This document shows positions 1-9,508 of a stretch of 64,000 bases of DNA, in pieces. Position 1 is the first letter of the stretch; each line of letters starts with the position of its first letter. The notes under the pieces were generated by a model that was not told the DNA's origin, made no database searches, and saw nothing but the letters and a program-made list of their open reading frames with translations. Made by a program: the position numbers and the translations under genes. Origin of the DNA: Marinobacter xestospongiae (GTDB lineage Bacteria; Pseudomonadota; Gammaproteobacteria; Pseudomonadales; Oleiphilaceae); contig NZ_JAKZAK010000027.1 in the NCBI RefSeq assembly GCF_023156385.1, positions 1-64,000 on the forward strand, read 5' to 3'.

Positions 1-223
1 CATCGGCACAGCGGCGCCTTGGTCAGAACCCTCAGAGACAAGCAGTCAGTTAACGAATTAACCAGACGGGACACTGGTCTGGGTGGTTCGCTGACAGGTT
101 GGTGAAGGCAGGCGGGGCCGGTAGGTACAATTGCGAAGCCGTGCCGTCGGTCACTCATGCCAGTCTTGAGGCACGTACGTTCGTGCGCCAGCGCACGGTT
201 GATCGATCAGGAGGAAACAGTCA
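1..223. other. Upstream region of dadA
   Basis: 223 bases with no gene. Near 52-76 it has a sequence resembling the right arm of the 11371-11423 inverted repeat. A strong AGGAGGA ribosome site for dadA lies at 209-215. No promoter was assigned. Confidence 0.4.
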
Positions 224-1495
224 ATGCGGATAGCGGTGATCGGGGCAGGGGTCGTCGGGGTGACGACGGCTTACGCACTGGGCAAGCGTGGTCACGAAGT
301 GACGGTGATCGAACGCCATGACGATGCCGGTCGGGAAACCAGCTTTGGCAACGCCGGCCAGCGCTCCTACGGTGTGGTGTACCCCTGGGCGGATGCGGCC
401 ATGGTGCGCCGGGCCCCGCCATGGCTGGTGAAGGCGGATGGCCCGCTAAAAATGGCGGTGCCGCCGTCCTTCGACACCCTGCGTTTCCTGCTGGCCACCC
501 TGCGCTTTGCCCTGGCACCGGGGGTGTATGGCCTCAACAAGCGTGCCATGGTGCACCTTGGCACCTACAGCCGCCGCTGTTTTCTCGATCTGGAGCAGGA
601 GCTGAACCTCGACTTCGACGGCGGCCACGACGGCCTGCTGCACCTGGCCAGTTCGCCGGCCCAGATGGCCGAGTACCGCAAAACCGGCGAACTGCTGGAC
701 GAGCTGGGAGTGCCCTATCAGTTATTGGGCCCCCGTGAGGTCCGGGACTACGAACCCGGCATGACCGGTGATGGCCCGCTCCACGGTGCGATCCGCTATC
801 AGACCGACGGCACCGGCGACTGCCACCTGTTTTCCCGGGCCCTGGCCCGGGCCTGTGAGCAACATGGCGTGAGCTTCCGTTTCCAGCAACAGGTGCAGCG
901 CCTGGTGGCGGACGACCGGCGGGTTCAGGCGGTGGAAATGACCGGCCCGGACGGTCGCAGCGACAGCCTGGCGGTGGATGCCTGCGTGGTGGCGGCTGGC
1001 TGCTGGTCGCCGGGCCTGGTGGCGCCGCTGGATATGCGGTTGCCGATCTACCCGGTCAAGGGCTACTCGCTGACCGCGCCCCTGCTGGACCCGGAACGGG
1101 CGCCCCGCTCCACCGTGCATGATGACAACTTCAAGGTGGTGTCGACCCGCCTGGGGGATCGCCTGCGGGCGACCGGGTTTGTCGAGCTGGCGGATTTTGC
1201 CCGGGACATTCCGGAAGCCCGGCTGGCCACCATTCGCAAGTCGGTGGAATCCCGCTTCCCCGGGTGTGCCGACCTGGACCAAGCTAGTCGTTGGACCGGA
1301 TTCCGGCCAATGACGCCGGACGGCCCTGCCATCATCGGTCGCGGCAGTCGTGACAACCTCTACCTCAACACCGGTCATGGCACCTTCGGCTGGACCCTGT
1401 CGGCGGCCAGCGCCGAGCTGATTGCCCAGGTGATCGATCAGGAACCCACGGCCCTGTCCCTCGACCCGTTCCGGCCCGACCGTTTCCGGGTGTGA
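224..1495 (+). CDS. dadA: D-amino acid dehydrogenase, DadA-type FAD oxidoreductase
   Basis: Oxidises D-amino acids (typically D-alanine) to 2-oxo acids and ammonia, passing electrons to the respiratory chain at the inner face of the membrane. The 423-residue protein opens with a dinucleotide-binding GAGVVG at residues 7-12, followed by an acidic residue in VIER near residue 31. A DAO-family C-terminal block includes FRPMTPDGPAIIG, and the protein ends with the family's GHGTFGWTLSAASAEL region. Length fits DadA. The start is set by a strong AGGAGGA ribosome site seven bases upstream. No alr or lrp gene is adjacent, unlike many dad operons. The following methyltransferase gene overlaps its stop codon. 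The exact substrate cannot be read from sequence; glycine/D-amino-acid oxidase relatives are the alternative. Confidence 0.9.
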   Translation: MRIAVIGAGVVGVTTAYALGKRGHEVTVIERHDDAGRETSFGNAGQRSYGVVYPWADAAMVRRAPPWLVKADGPLKMAVPPSFDTLRFLLATLRFALAPGVYGLNKRAMVHLGTYSRRCFLDLEQELNLDFDGGHDGLLHLASSPAQMAEYRKTGELLDELGVPYQLLGPREVRDYEPGMTGDGPLHGAIRYQTDGTGDCHLFSRALARACEQHGVSFRFQQQVQRLVADDRRVQAVEMTGPDGRSDSLAVDACVVAAGCWSPGLVAPLDMRLPIYPVKGYSLTAPLLDPERAPRSTVHDDNFKVVSTRLGDRLRATGFVELADFARDIPEARLATIRKSVESRFPGCADLDQASRWTGFRPMTPDGPAIIGRGSRDNLYLNTGHGTFGWTLSAASAELIAQVIDQEPTALSLDPFRPDRFRV

Positions 1496-2688
1496 TGATG
1501 ACGCAGGACTGGTGGTCGCGCTGGCAGGCCCTGGATCACTGGCTGGCGCAGTATCGGCCGTTGTGGGCCACGGTGCCGTTCAGCACCCCCGAGCCAGACT
1601 GGCTCAGGGCGCAGCCGGCGGCCGCCCGCTGGCTGGAGGCGCTGGATGAAGCTGCCTGTGAGCAATACAGCGAGGATCTACCGGCGCTGGCGAAGGACCT
1701 CAGCCCGTTCTGGCCGGAACTGGCCGAGCGGGCGTCGCTGCTGGCGGTACCGGTCGCCGAGGCGCCCGCCACGCCGCTGGCGGAATCCCGTGCCCGGGAC
1801 ATGCCCGGCCGCAAGCGTCTGCAGGCCGGTGCTTTTGCGGCGGCGTTGACGCCACTGGAGTCCCGGCTGATCGACTGGTGCTGCGGCAAGGGCCACCTGG
1901 GGCGAACCCTGGTGGCCTGCGGTGCCGAGGCGGTGACCGGGCTGGAGTGGGATCAGGAGTTGGTGGTTGACGGCAATACGCTGGCGGCCCGGGATGGCGC
2001 CGCGGTGACCATCCGCCAGCAGGATGTGCTGGCCAGTGGCTGGTCCCTGCCAGAGGCCGACCAGGTCGTTGCCCTGCACGCCTGTGGCGAGCTCCACCGC
2101 CAGCTGTTGCGGCAGGGCAGCGAGGACGGTCTGGCCCGGCTCAGCGTGTCCCCCTGCTGTTACCACCTGGGGGTTGAGGGGCCTTATCCGTTGTTGTCCC
2201 GGCGTGCCCGCGAGGCGGCGCGGGTCAGCCTGAATGCCAGCGAGATGCGGGTGGTGGTGCAGGAAACGGTGACCGCGCCGGCCCGGGTCCGGCGCCTGCG
2301 CCAGACCGTTTCCGCCTGGCGGCTGGGGTTCGATGGCCTGCAGCGACAGGTGCGGGGCCAGGACCATTACCTGCCGGTGCCGCCCCATCCTGCAGCGCTG
2401 AACCGTGCCGACTTCCGCGATTTCTGCCTTTGGGCTGCGGAGCGCAAGGCGCTGGCGCTGCCGGTCGATATCGATTACCAGTACTGGCTGGCCCATGGCT
2501 GGCGGCGCCTGCATCAGGTGCGTTGTCACGAGCTGGTTCGCCATTTGTTCCGCCGCCCGCTGGAGCTTTGGCTGGTATTGGACTATGCCCTGTATCTGGA
2601 AGAGCAGGGGTACCGGGTCAGCCTGCGGGAATTCTGCCAGCGCCCACTGACGCCCCGTAACCTGCTGCTGGATGCCCGCCGCGGCTGA
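1495..2688 (+). CDS. SAM-dependent methyltransferase (methyltransferase-32 type)
   Basis: About 397 residues. A SAM-binding motif I is visible around residues 126-140 (DWCCGKGHLGRTL). Further on, HACGEL and SPCCYHLG (about residue 220) match the Cys-rich pattern of the methyltransferase domain found in tRNA- and protein-modifying relatives. Three start codons lie in a row (GTG, ATG, ATG at 1492, 1495, 1498). The ATG at 1495 shares its A with the dadA stop (TGATG), which suggests translational coupling. The stop is separated by no base from the convergent gene's stop. The substrate is unknown; the family is widespread in gammaproteobacteria, often near unrelated genes. Confidence 0.75.
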   Translation: MMTQDWWSRWQALDHWLAQYRPLWATVPFSTPEPDWLRAQPAAARWLEALDEAACEQYSEDLPALAKDLSPFWPELAERASLLAVPVAEAPATPLAESRARDMPGRKRLQAGAFAAALTPLESRLIDWCCGKGHLGRTLVACGAEAVTGLEWDQELVVDGNTLAARDGAAVTIRQQDVLASGWSLPEADQVVALHACGELHRQLLRQGSEDGLARLSVSPCCYHLGVEGPYPLLSRRAREAARVSLNASEMRVVVQETVTAPARVRRLRQTVSAWRLGFDGLQRQVRGQDHYLPVPPHPAALNRADFRDFCLWAAERKALALPVDIDYQYWLAHGWRRLHQVRCHELVRHLFRRPLELWLVLDYALYLEEQGYRVSLREFCQRPLTPRNLLLDARRG

Positions 2689-3228
2689 TCAGGGTTTGCG
2701 GTACTGCACGCTGTCGACGCAACCGTCGCGAAAATAGACGAAGGTGAGTTCGTAGAGCCGACCGTAGTAATCGGTGTGATAGACCCAGGCCTCCTGGGGC
2801 ACGCTGTGGGTTTCCGGTGGCGGCCCGAAGGCTTTGCGGACCTGCTCCCGGGTCATGCCCCGGACCACCTGGTTACGGGCAAGATAGGTGCGCAGTTGAG
2901 TGGAGTTGATGTAACGGCAGGGCGAGTCGTCAACACTGTCTGGTACCGGCGGGGTGGCTTCGGGGGGCGGTTTCGGCTCGACGTCATCGCGGGGCAGGTT
3001 GCTGTCCAGGCGCCCGCCCAGACGGTTGTCCGGAACCTGGATTCGGGTGGCGTCATCACCACAGGGTTGGTCGGCAAAGGTCACCCCGTTGCCGTTGTCG
3101 CAGCGGTACACCGGTTCAGCACCGGCGCTGCTGCATAACAAACCAGCCGTTACCAGGCTGCCAACCCGCACTGCCCGGGATAACCGGCGCCAGGGCCGAT
3201 CCGCCCGGGCAGGTGCGGTTGCTGGCAC
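2689..3228 (-). CDS. Exported DUF4124-like protein
   Basis: 179 residues. A basic n-region is followed by a hydrophobic stretch and a signal-peptidase-like site near SAGAEPV. The N-terminal part of the mature protein (VYRCDNGNGVTFADQPCG) has the DUF4124 look: a short beta-rich domain with paired cysteines. A Pro-rich linker leads to a C-terminal segment (VVRGMTREQVRKAFGPP ... YYGRLYELTFVYFRDG) resembling the BamE/SmpA-like fold used in envelope proteins. The start is a GTG that directly abuts the stop of the ompA-like gene with no intervening base, so the two probably form one transcription unit. The start is not certain, because no other Met is available before the signal peptide. Function unknown; envelope location inferred. 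Confidence 0.65.
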   Translation of the reverse strand: MPATAPARADRPWRRLSRAVRVGSLVTAGLLCSSAGAEPVYRCDNGNGVTFADQPCGDDATRIQVPDNRLGGRLDSNLPRDDVEPKPPPEATPPVPDSVDDSPCRYINSTQLRTYLARNQVVRGMTREQVRKAFGPPPETHSVPQEAWVYHTDYYGRLYELTFVYFRDGCVDSVQYRKP

Positions 3229-4419
3229 TTAGTAGCGTACCTGGATGTGGGCTTCCACCCGCCGGTTCTGGGCACGCCCACCGGCGCTGTCGTCGTCCTG
3301 CAGCGGCCGGCTTTCACCATAGCCCACTGCCGTCACCCGGCTGGCATCGATGCCCAGGGCATCGGTCAGACGCTGGGCCACGGCTTCTGCGCGCCGCTGG
3401 GACAGCTTCTGGTTGTACTCGGCGGGACCGCTGGCGTCAGTGTGGCCGGCGATTTCCACCGAAGTATCCGGGTGCTTCTCCATGAACTCGGCGACCCGCC
3501 GGATCTCGGCGTCGTAGGCGTCATCGATCCGGGCGCTGTCCAGCGGGAACTGGACCCGCAGGTCGATGGTTTCGATGGTCTCGGTGACGCCTTCGCAGCC
3601 CTCGTTATCGACATCGGCACCGGCGGTGGTATCCGGGCACTTGTCCTGACTGTCCACCACGCCGTCACGGTCGGAATCGAGTTCACAGCCACGGCTGTTG
3701 ACGGTGGCGCCGGCCGGGGTGTCCGGACAGCGATCGAGGTGGTTGGCAATGCCGTCGTTGTCGTCGTCCAGGGCGCAGCCGAGCCGGTCCACCGGCACCC
3801 CGGCGGGGGTGCCCGGGCACTGGTCGCTGTCGTCGTAGACGCCGTCCATGTCGGAATCCACCGGGTCCGGTGTGCCGATGGTGCGGCCAAAGGCCAGGCT
3901 CAGGCCCAGCGATACCTGGGTGTCAAAGGTGCTTTCATCGATGCCGTGGAATTCCCGCAGATCGCCCCGCAGAGACACGCTGTCGCTGATGTTGTAGCGC
4001 ACCCCGGCGCCGACGTTGACCCGGGTCTCGTCATGGCTGGTACCGGCGGTGCGGACCGGGCCGTCACCGAAATCGGCGTGACCGGCACCCACGGCCAGGT
4101 ACGGGTTCCAGGCCTCTTCGGCATCGGCCAGGTAGTACAGACCATCGAGCCGGTACTCGTTGAAATCACTGTCGCCGCTGACGTACTTGCGGTCGGCGTC
4201 AGCCTTGGAGTACACCCCTTCGAGGGCCCAGCGTGGCGCGAAGCGGAATTCCACCCCAAAGCCGTAAGTGCCGGTTTCACTCAGGTCGCGCTTGTCGTCA
4301 AACAGCTGGTAGCCGGCAAACGGGTTGAGGTAGATGTACTGGTTGGTTTCCTCGGCCACCGCGGGGGTGGCTACGGCCACGGCGAGCGCCGCAGCAGCAA
4401 ATGGGCGCATGACGGTCAT
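3229..4419 (-). CDS. OmpA/OprF-family outer-membrane protein with thrombospondin type 3 repeats
   Basis: About 396 residues with three parts. A signal peptide (cleavage after AVAEE region) precedes an 8-stranded beta-barrel domain of about 170 residues. Asp-rich calcium-binding type-3 repeats follow (DSDMDGVYDDSDQCP, DDDNDGIANHLDRCP, DSDRDGVVDSQDKCP). The C-terminal OmpA domain binds peptidoglycan (AGHTDASGPAEYNQKLSQRR and the NRRVE end). It anchors the outer membrane to the wall and may form a porin. An in-frame Met exists ten codons upstream, but ATG 4419 is preferred because GGAGG stands six bases before it. The DUF4124-like gene follows directly. Confidence 0.9.
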   Translation of the reverse strand: MTVMRPFAAAALAVAVATPAVAEETNQYIYLNPFAGYQLFDDKRDLSETGTYGFGVEFRFAPRWALEGVYSKADADRKYVSGDSDFNEYRLDGLYYLADAEEAWNPYLAVGAGHADFGDGPVRTAGTSHDETRVNVGAGVRYNISDSVSLRGDLREFHGIDESTFDTQVSLGLSLAFGRTIGTPDPVDSDMDGVYDDSDQCPGTPAGVPVDRLGCALDDDNDGIANHLDRCPDTPAGATVNSRGCELDSDRDGVVDSQDKCPDTTAGADVDNEGCEGVTETIETIDLRVQFPLDSARIDDAYDAEIRRVAEFMEKHPDTSVEIAGHTDASGPAEYNQKLSQRRAEAVAQRLTDALGIDASRVTAVGYGESRPLQDDDSAGGRAQNRRVEAHIQVRY

Positions 4420-4570
4420 GCAGTACCTCCTGTCCATTCCATTCGTCATTATGTTGTTCTATACAATCCTAGCGTTTCCACAGAGCCTCAATCATGAAAG
4501 CTAGGCCATAATTCGGTAATTGACTATCCGTGACGAAGCCATTGATTCTCCATGCGATGAGGCACGCCCC

Positions 4571-6814
4571 TCAGTCGGCCGGGGAGAAGTACAGGTGGGC
4601 GCTCTTTTTCGAGAAGTTGAGCTGTTCACCGGAGTCGAAGTGGACCTCGAACGCGCTTTCCTCCTCGGTCATCACCGTACCAGCACCGAAAATCACATGT
4701 CGTAGCCGGGGCAGCGTCCACAACGGCCCGTCGCGCCGGGCGGGCTGGGCATTGGTGGTGGCCAACTCCAGGCCCTCGCGTTCAGCATAGCGCTGGCTGA
4801 CCGGCGTCAGAGGGTGGTCCAGGGTCAGGGTCTGGGCGTCACAGGCCTGCTCCAAGTGGCCGCCGAGCTGGTCGCTGAGGGAAAAGCAAAGCTCGTCGAC
4901 GAAGCGGCTGGGGCCCTGGTCACCATCCAGGTGGGGGGCTTGGCCACGGGGGCGGGTGATCAGGTGCAACTGCTCTCGGCAGCGGGTCATGGCGACATAC
5001 AGCAGTCGGCGCTCGCTCTCCACCAGCACTTTCAGATTCTCGCCCTGACGGGGGCTGTAGGGCAGGTATTTCTCCTGTAGCCCGGGCACGATCACCCGCG
5101 GCCATTCCAGCCCCTTGGTGCGGTGAATGGTGGACAGCAAGACGCCCCCATCGCGATTCTGGCCGGCCTGAGTCATGAGGGCCTGAAGGTGGATCACCGC
5201 CTCGGCGGCGCCGATGTCGAGACTGGCCAGGTAACGCTGAAAGCCCACCACCGTGTCGATGCGTTCATCGGCGGTCTCGTGGGTCAGCGCCAGGCTGCGC
5301 AGTCCCTCGAACAGTTCGGTATCCTCGGCGTAGCGCTTGATCAGCGACGCCACCGGGCTCTGGTGGCCCTCCAGCTTGACCAGGGTTTCGCCGAGCCGGC
5401 GCAGCTTGCGCCCGGCCATCGGTGGCAGGGCATCAAACTCCATCGCCAGCAGCCGCTGACCCCATTGCCCGGGCATCCTGGCGAGGAACTGGGCGATCTG
5501 GTCCAGCTCGGTTTCCTTCAGACCAACGTGGGGGAAACGCAGCAACTGACGGGCGATGTCCAGCCGGTCGGCGTCGGGCATCTGCGCCAGGTTGCCGGCC
5601 ACCAGGTGCAGCAGGCCGGTAATCGCCTGGACTTCGCGGCTGAACAGGGCGCCCTTGCCGGCATCGATGCGGTAGGGCAACTGGCGGGCCAGCAGCTGCA
5701 GTTCCAGCGCCACGCTCTGGCTCCAGACCCGGAACAGGATGGCGGTGTCTGCCAGCTGCTCCGGTGACAGCTGGGCCAGGATGGTCAGCACCGCGTCGCC
5801 ATCCTGCTCGCACTCGTGCAGCCGGATCTCGGTGGCAGGGGTGCCTGGATGGGCATGGCACAGCACGTCCTTGCGGCCGCTGTTGTGATGGATCAGGTGG
5901 TTGGCCAGCAGCGCCACCCGGTGACCGTAGCGGAAGGTGTAGCTCAGGGTCTGCTCCAGAGGGCTGTCAAACTCCTCACTGAAGCGGTTGAGGATGAATT
6001 CCGGCCGGGCGCCGCGAAATTCGTAGATGGTCTGATCCGGGTCTCCCACCACGGTGACGCGGGCCCGGTCGCCGGCAACGTAACGCAGCAGCAGGTGCTG
6101 GATCTCGTTGGTGTCCTGGTATTCGTCCACCAGGATCAGGTCTATCTTGTTGGCGACCAGCTTCTGCAGCTGGGGGATCTGGTGGATCGCCAGAACCGGC
6201 TCATAGAGCATGTCGGCGTAGCTGATCCGGGCCTGGCCCTTGCGCCACTGTTCAAAACTGTGGAACAGCTCGATCAGGTAGCGGTGCTTTTCGGTGTATT
6301 CGAGTTCCTCGAACACCACGTCCACCGGCGACAGGGTGGTTTTGACCCGATCAATGAAACTGACGGCGGTTTCCACGTAGTCCTTCTTGTTGCGGCGGAT
6401 CTCGTCCGCCAGTTCCGCGGGCGCCAGTTCACGGGTCAGTCGCCAGGCCTGGAACTGGATTTCCTGCTCGCTCAGGATGGCCTCGGAGAAGGCCGGCAGG
6501 TAGCCGTCGCGGACGAAACGCCGGTACAGGCGCAGGCCCATGGCGTGGTAGGTGCGGATCTCCGGCAGCGTCAGGCCGGTGTCGCGGGTGACGTCCTGCA
6601 GCTTGCGCTCGAAGTCGCGGCGGGCGCTGCGGTTGAACATCAGTACCAGCAGCCGCGCCGGATCGTGGCCCTGGGCCAGCAGGTGGCGAATGCGCCAGGC
6701 CAGGGTGAAGGTCTTGCCACTGCCCGCGACGGCGGTAATGACGGCGTGTTCGTAAGGCGCGGTGATGATGGCGCGCTGTTCGTTGGTGAGGAAATCGGGC
6801 AGGTCGGTTGGCAT
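4571..6814 (-). CDS. UvrD/Rep-family superfamily 1 DNA helicase
   Basis: About 747 residues. Walker A GSGKT near the N-terminus, LVDEYQDTN (Walker B), VVGDPDQTIYEFRGA (motif III) and a late STIHRTKGLEWPRV (motif V) identify an ATP-dependent 3'-5' DNA helicase of the UvrD/Rep/PcrA class. It ends with a small C-terminal domain (VIFGAGTVMTEEES) like the Tudor-type tail of UvrD. It is clearly distinct from the canonical uvrD at 23535, so the genome has a second member of the family. The reading frame is open another 150 codons upstream, but that segment is antisense to the DUF2237 gene. The Met of MPTDLPDFLTNEQ at 6814 begins the conserved domain and is taken as start. No good ribosome site is seen. 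Confidence 0.85.
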   Translation of the reverse strand: MPTDLPDFLTNEQRAIITAPYEHAVITAVAGSGKTFTLAWRIRHLLAQGHDPARLLVLMFNRSARRDFERKLQDVTRDTGLTLPEIRTYHAMGLRLYRRFVRDGYLPAFSEAILSEQEIQFQAWRLTRELAPAELADEIRRNKKDYVETAVSFIDRVKTTLSPVDVVFEELEYTEKHRYLIELFHSFEQWRKGQARISYADMLYEPVLAIHQIPQLQKLVANKIDLILVDEYQDTNEIQHLLLRYVAGDRARVTVVGDPDQTIYEFRGARPEFILNRFSEEFDSPLEQTLSYTFRYGHRVALLANHLIHHNSGRKDVLCHAHPGTPATEIRLHECEQDGDAVLTILAQLSPEQLADTAILFRVWSQSVALELQLLARQLPYRIDAGKGALFSREVQAITGLLHLVAGNLAQMPDADRLDIARQLLRFPHVGLKETELDQIAQFLARMPGQWGQRLLAMEFDALPPMAGRKLRRLGETLVKLEGHQSPVASLIKRYAEDTELFEGLRSLALTHETADERIDTVVGFQRYLASLDIGAAEAVIHLQALMTQAGQNRDGGVLLSTIHRTKGLEWPRVIVPGLQEKYLPYSPRQGENLKVLVESERRLLYVAMTRCREQLHLITRPRGQAPHLDGDQGPSRFVDELCFSLSDQLGGHLEQACDAQTLTLDHPLTPVSQRYAEREGLELATTNAQPARRDGPLWTLPRLRHVIFGAGTVMTEEESAFEVHFDSGEQLNFSKKSAHLYFSPAD

Positions 6815-6898
6815 GGCGCCATTGTAGTCGGCAACTGGTATGGCGGTCACCCGTACACCATAATGGTCGGCTACTTGTTGGTATCCCGAGGAGGCGAA

Positions 6899-7282
6899 AT
6901 GACCGAAGTAATGGCAGAACCGATCAACGTGCTGGGGGAGACCCTGGAAGCCTGTGGCAATGATCCGGTCACCGGCTTCTACCGTGACGGCTGCTGCAAT
7001 ACAGGTCCTGACGATGCTGGCCAGCACACCGTCTGCGCGGTGGTGACGGACGAGTTCCTGGCGTTCTCCCAGGCGCGCGGCAATGACCTGTCCACGCCGG
7101 TGCCGGCGTTCGGGTTTCCCGGTCTCAAGGCCGGCGACAGCTGGTGCCTGTGTGCCGGCCGCTGGCAGGAAGCGCTGGCGGCGGGCGCGGCGCCACGGGT
7201 GCGGTTGCGGGCCACGCACCAGGACACCCTGAGCGTGTGTGAGCTGGCTGACCTGAAACGCCACGCCATCGACCTGAGCTGA
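6899..7282 (+). CDS. DUF2237 family protein
   Basis: 127 residues, matching the compact DUF2237 family along its whole length: NVLGETLEACGNDPVTGFYRDGCCNTGPDD, then HTVCAVVTDEFLAFSQ and GFPGLKAGDSWCLCA. Conserved cysteines in GCCNTG and WCLCA are typical. The reaction is unknown in this family. The start ATG follows a GAGGAG ribosome site by five bases. It is divergent from the helicase gene with about 84 bases between the starts, and is followed after two bases by tmcA on the same strand, so the two may be cotranscribed. Confidence 0.85.
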   Translation: MTEVMAEPINVLGETLEACGNDPVTGFYRDGCCNTGPDDAGQHTVCAVVTDEFLAFSQARGNDLSTPVPAFGFPGLKAGDSWCLCAGRWQEALAAGAAPRVRLRATHQDTLSVCELADLKRHAIDLS

Positions 7283-7284
7283 TC

Positions 7285-9420
7285 ATGCCCGCCTGGCCCT
7301 CTCCCGATCTGCCGGCCTGGCAGCGTTTCCAGCAGCGTTTGCGGAATCTCGGCCAGCGCCGTCTGGTTCTGCTGGAGGGGGACCGTGACGCCGCCATGGC
7401 CTGGCTGCGGCAACTGTTGCCCGGCCTGGATGGCGAGCCCCGGTTGTGGTTGGGACCGCAAGCGGCCGCGGGCGAGCTTGACCTCACCCCAGTGCGCCCG
7501 GCCCGCGCCCGGGACTGGTTGGGACGGGATGTGGCGCTGCTGGTCTGGGATGGCTGGCACGGCAACCCGCCGGACGCTCTGGCCGCACTCAGCGGCACTC
7601 TCGCCGCAGGCGGACTGTGGTTCTGGCTGATGCCACCTTGCGAGGACTGGGGCCGCTTTGCCGATCCGGATTACCCCCGTACCGGCCTTGATAACGCTCC
7701 CGATCACCCGTTTGCCGCCCGGCTGGCGACCCTGGTTGCCTACGATGCCGAGGTGCTGCGGATCGACCCCGGCTGCTCGGCGATGACGCCGCCGCAGTTG
7801 CCGGTCTCCGAGGCACCGTTTTGTCCTGGCACTACCCCCGAGCAGTCGGAACTGGTCGCGGATGTCATCCGGGTAGGGCTGGGGCGGCGTCGACGCCCCC
7901 TGGTGGTCAGCGCTGACCGTGGCCGCGGCAAATCTGCCGCCCTGGGCATGGCGGCGATGGCCCTGTTGCAGCAGGGCCGGCGCCGGGTGTTGGTGACCGC
8001 GCCCAGAGCCGAAGCGGTGGCGACCCTGTTCCACCATGCCCGTCTGGCGACGGAGGAGGCGCCGGCGGTGGCCGCAGCGGATCACCTGCGGCTGGCGGAT
8101 GGCGCCGAACTGCTGTTCCTGCCGCCGGACCGGTTGCTGGCAGAGCGCCCCGAGGCGGAACTGGTGCTGGTGGACGAAGCTGCAGCGATTCCGGCACCGC
8201 AGTTGCGGGCCATCCTGCTGGGCTGGCCCCGCTGCGTGTTCGCCACCACCATCCATGGCTATGAGGGTACTGGTCGCGGTTTTAACATCCGCTTTCGCGG
8301 GGTGCTGGAGCGGGAGACTCCGCAGTGGCGCCAGCGTCAGCTTTCGGCCCCGATCCGCTGGTGCCCGGATGACCCCCTGGAGCGTTTGGTGGACCAGTTG
8401 TTCCTGCTGCAGGCCTCAGGCCCGGACGCGGTGCCGATGGACGAAGCGGTACGGGTGGAGCGCTGGTCTCCGGCCGATGCCAGCGAGCACGAACGACAGC
8501 AGGCTTTTGGTCTGCTGGTGGATGCCCATTACCGCACCTCGCCAGGGGACCTTCGCCAGTGGCTGGATGATCCCACCGCCGTGAGCTGGCGGGCCTGGCT
8601 GGGGGGCCGGCTGGTTGGTGTGCTGTGGGCGGCCCGCGAGGGCGGGCTGTCCTGCCGGCTGGCGGAGGAGGTGATGGCGGGGCGCCGGCGCCTGCGCGGG
8701 CACTTGCTGCCCCAGTCCCTGGCCAATCACAGCGGCTTTGCCGAGGCTGCGACCTGCACCCTGTTGCGGGTGGTGCGGATCGCCGTCAGCGCCGGCTGCC
8801 GCCGTAGTGGTGTGGGGCAGGCGCTGGTGGCGGCAGCCCGGGAGCACAGTAAACAGGCCGGTCTGGATGCCCTCGGTACCAGCTACGGCGCCAGTCCGGA
8901 CCTGCTGGCGTTCTGGCAGCGCTGTGGTTTGCGCACGGTGCGCCTGGGGTTGCACCGGGAGGCCAGCAGTGGCGAGTTTACCGTTCAGATGCTGAGTGGC
9001 CTGAGCGCGGACGGCCAGACTCTGGTGGAAGCCATCGCCGAGCGCTTCTCGCAGCACTGGCTGATCCTGTTACCGGTAGTCTGGCCGCAGCTGGCCCCGG
9101 AACTGACGCTGGCGGTGACCGCTCAGTTGCCTCCGGCGCCGGTGCTGTCGGCTCTGGATCGACGGGAGCTGGCCGCCTTTGCCGAGGGGCACCGGGGGCT
9201 TGAACTCTCGCTGCCGGTGCTGCGGCTGCTCAGTGCCCGCCCGGACGTGGCCACGTCGCTGGGGCACCATGAGGTTGCCGGGCTCTGGTGTCGGCTGGTG
9301 CTGCAGGGCTGGTCCCCGGCGCAGGCCCAGTCAGCTGGCCTCTGCCATGGCCGCCGGGATGCTGAGCAGCGTCTGCGGGCTGTGACCAGGCAGTTTCTGC
9401 CGCATTCAGACCGGCTCTGA
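7285..9420 (+). CDS. tmcA: tRNA(Met) cytidine acetyltransferase TmcA
   Basis: Makes N4-acetylcytidine at the wobble base of elongator tRNA-Met using ATP and acetyl-CoA. The 711-residue protein shows the full domain order. There is an N-terminal DUF1726-like domain, then an RNA-helicase-like module with Walker A DRGRGKSAALG (about residues 211-221) and Walker B LVLVDEAAAIP. A GNAT acetyltransferase domain follows (VRIAVSAGCRRSGVGQALV, about residue 497 on; GTSYGASPDLLAFWQRCG), with a C-terminal tRNA-binding tail. Length and motifs agree with the enterobacterial protein. Starts two bases after the DUF2237 gene. Confidence 0.95.
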   Translation: MPAWPSPDLPAWQRFQQRLRNLGQRRLVLLEGDRDAAMAWLRQLLPGLDGEPRLWLGPQAAAGELDLTPVRPARARDWLGRDVALLVWDGWHGNPPDALAALSGTLAAGGLWFWLMPPCEDWGRFADPDYPRTGLDNAPDHPFAARLATLVAYDAEVLRIDPGCSAMTPPQLPVSEAPFCPGTTPEQSELVADVIRVGLGRRRRPLVVSADRGRGKSAALGMAAMALLQQGRRRVLVTAPRAEAVATLFHHARLATEEAPAVAAADHLRLADGAELLFLPPDRLLAERPEAELVLVDEAAAIPAPQLRAILLGWPRCVFATTIHGYEGTGRGFNIRFRGVLERETPQWRQRQLSAPIRWCPDDPLERLVDQLFLLQASGPDAVPMDEAVRVERWSPADASEHERQQAFGLLVDAHYRTSPGDLRQWLDDPTAVSWRAWLGGRLVGVLWAAREGGLSCRLAEEVMAGRRRLRGHLLPQSLANHSGFAEAATCTLLRVVRIAVSAGCRRSGVGQALVAAAREHSKQAGLDALGTSYGASPDLLAFWQRCGLRTVRLGLHREASSGEFTVQMLSGLSADGQTLVEAIAERFSQHWLILLPVVWPQLAPELTLAVTAQLPPAPVLSALDRRELAAFAEGHRGLELSLPVLRLLSARPDVATSLGHHEVAGLWCRLVLQGWSPAQAQSAGLCHGRRDAEQRLRAVTRQFLPHSDRL

Positions 9421-9508
9421 GCGGAACTTGTGAACCGCTCGATTTAACTGCCAAAGCTAACTGTCCAGAATGCAGGCTACGACTTCATCGTGACTGAGAC
9501 CCTCAAAC

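Noticed and set aside
3247..4497. Long plus-strand open frame antisense to the OmpA-like gene
   Set aside because: It mirrors a well-supported gene in GC-rich DNA and its translation has no recognisable domain.
5816..6898. Plus-strand frame extending the DUF2237 gene by 360 codons upstream
   Set aside because: This part is antisense to the helicase. The ATG at 6899 has a strong ribosome site and starts the conserved domain.
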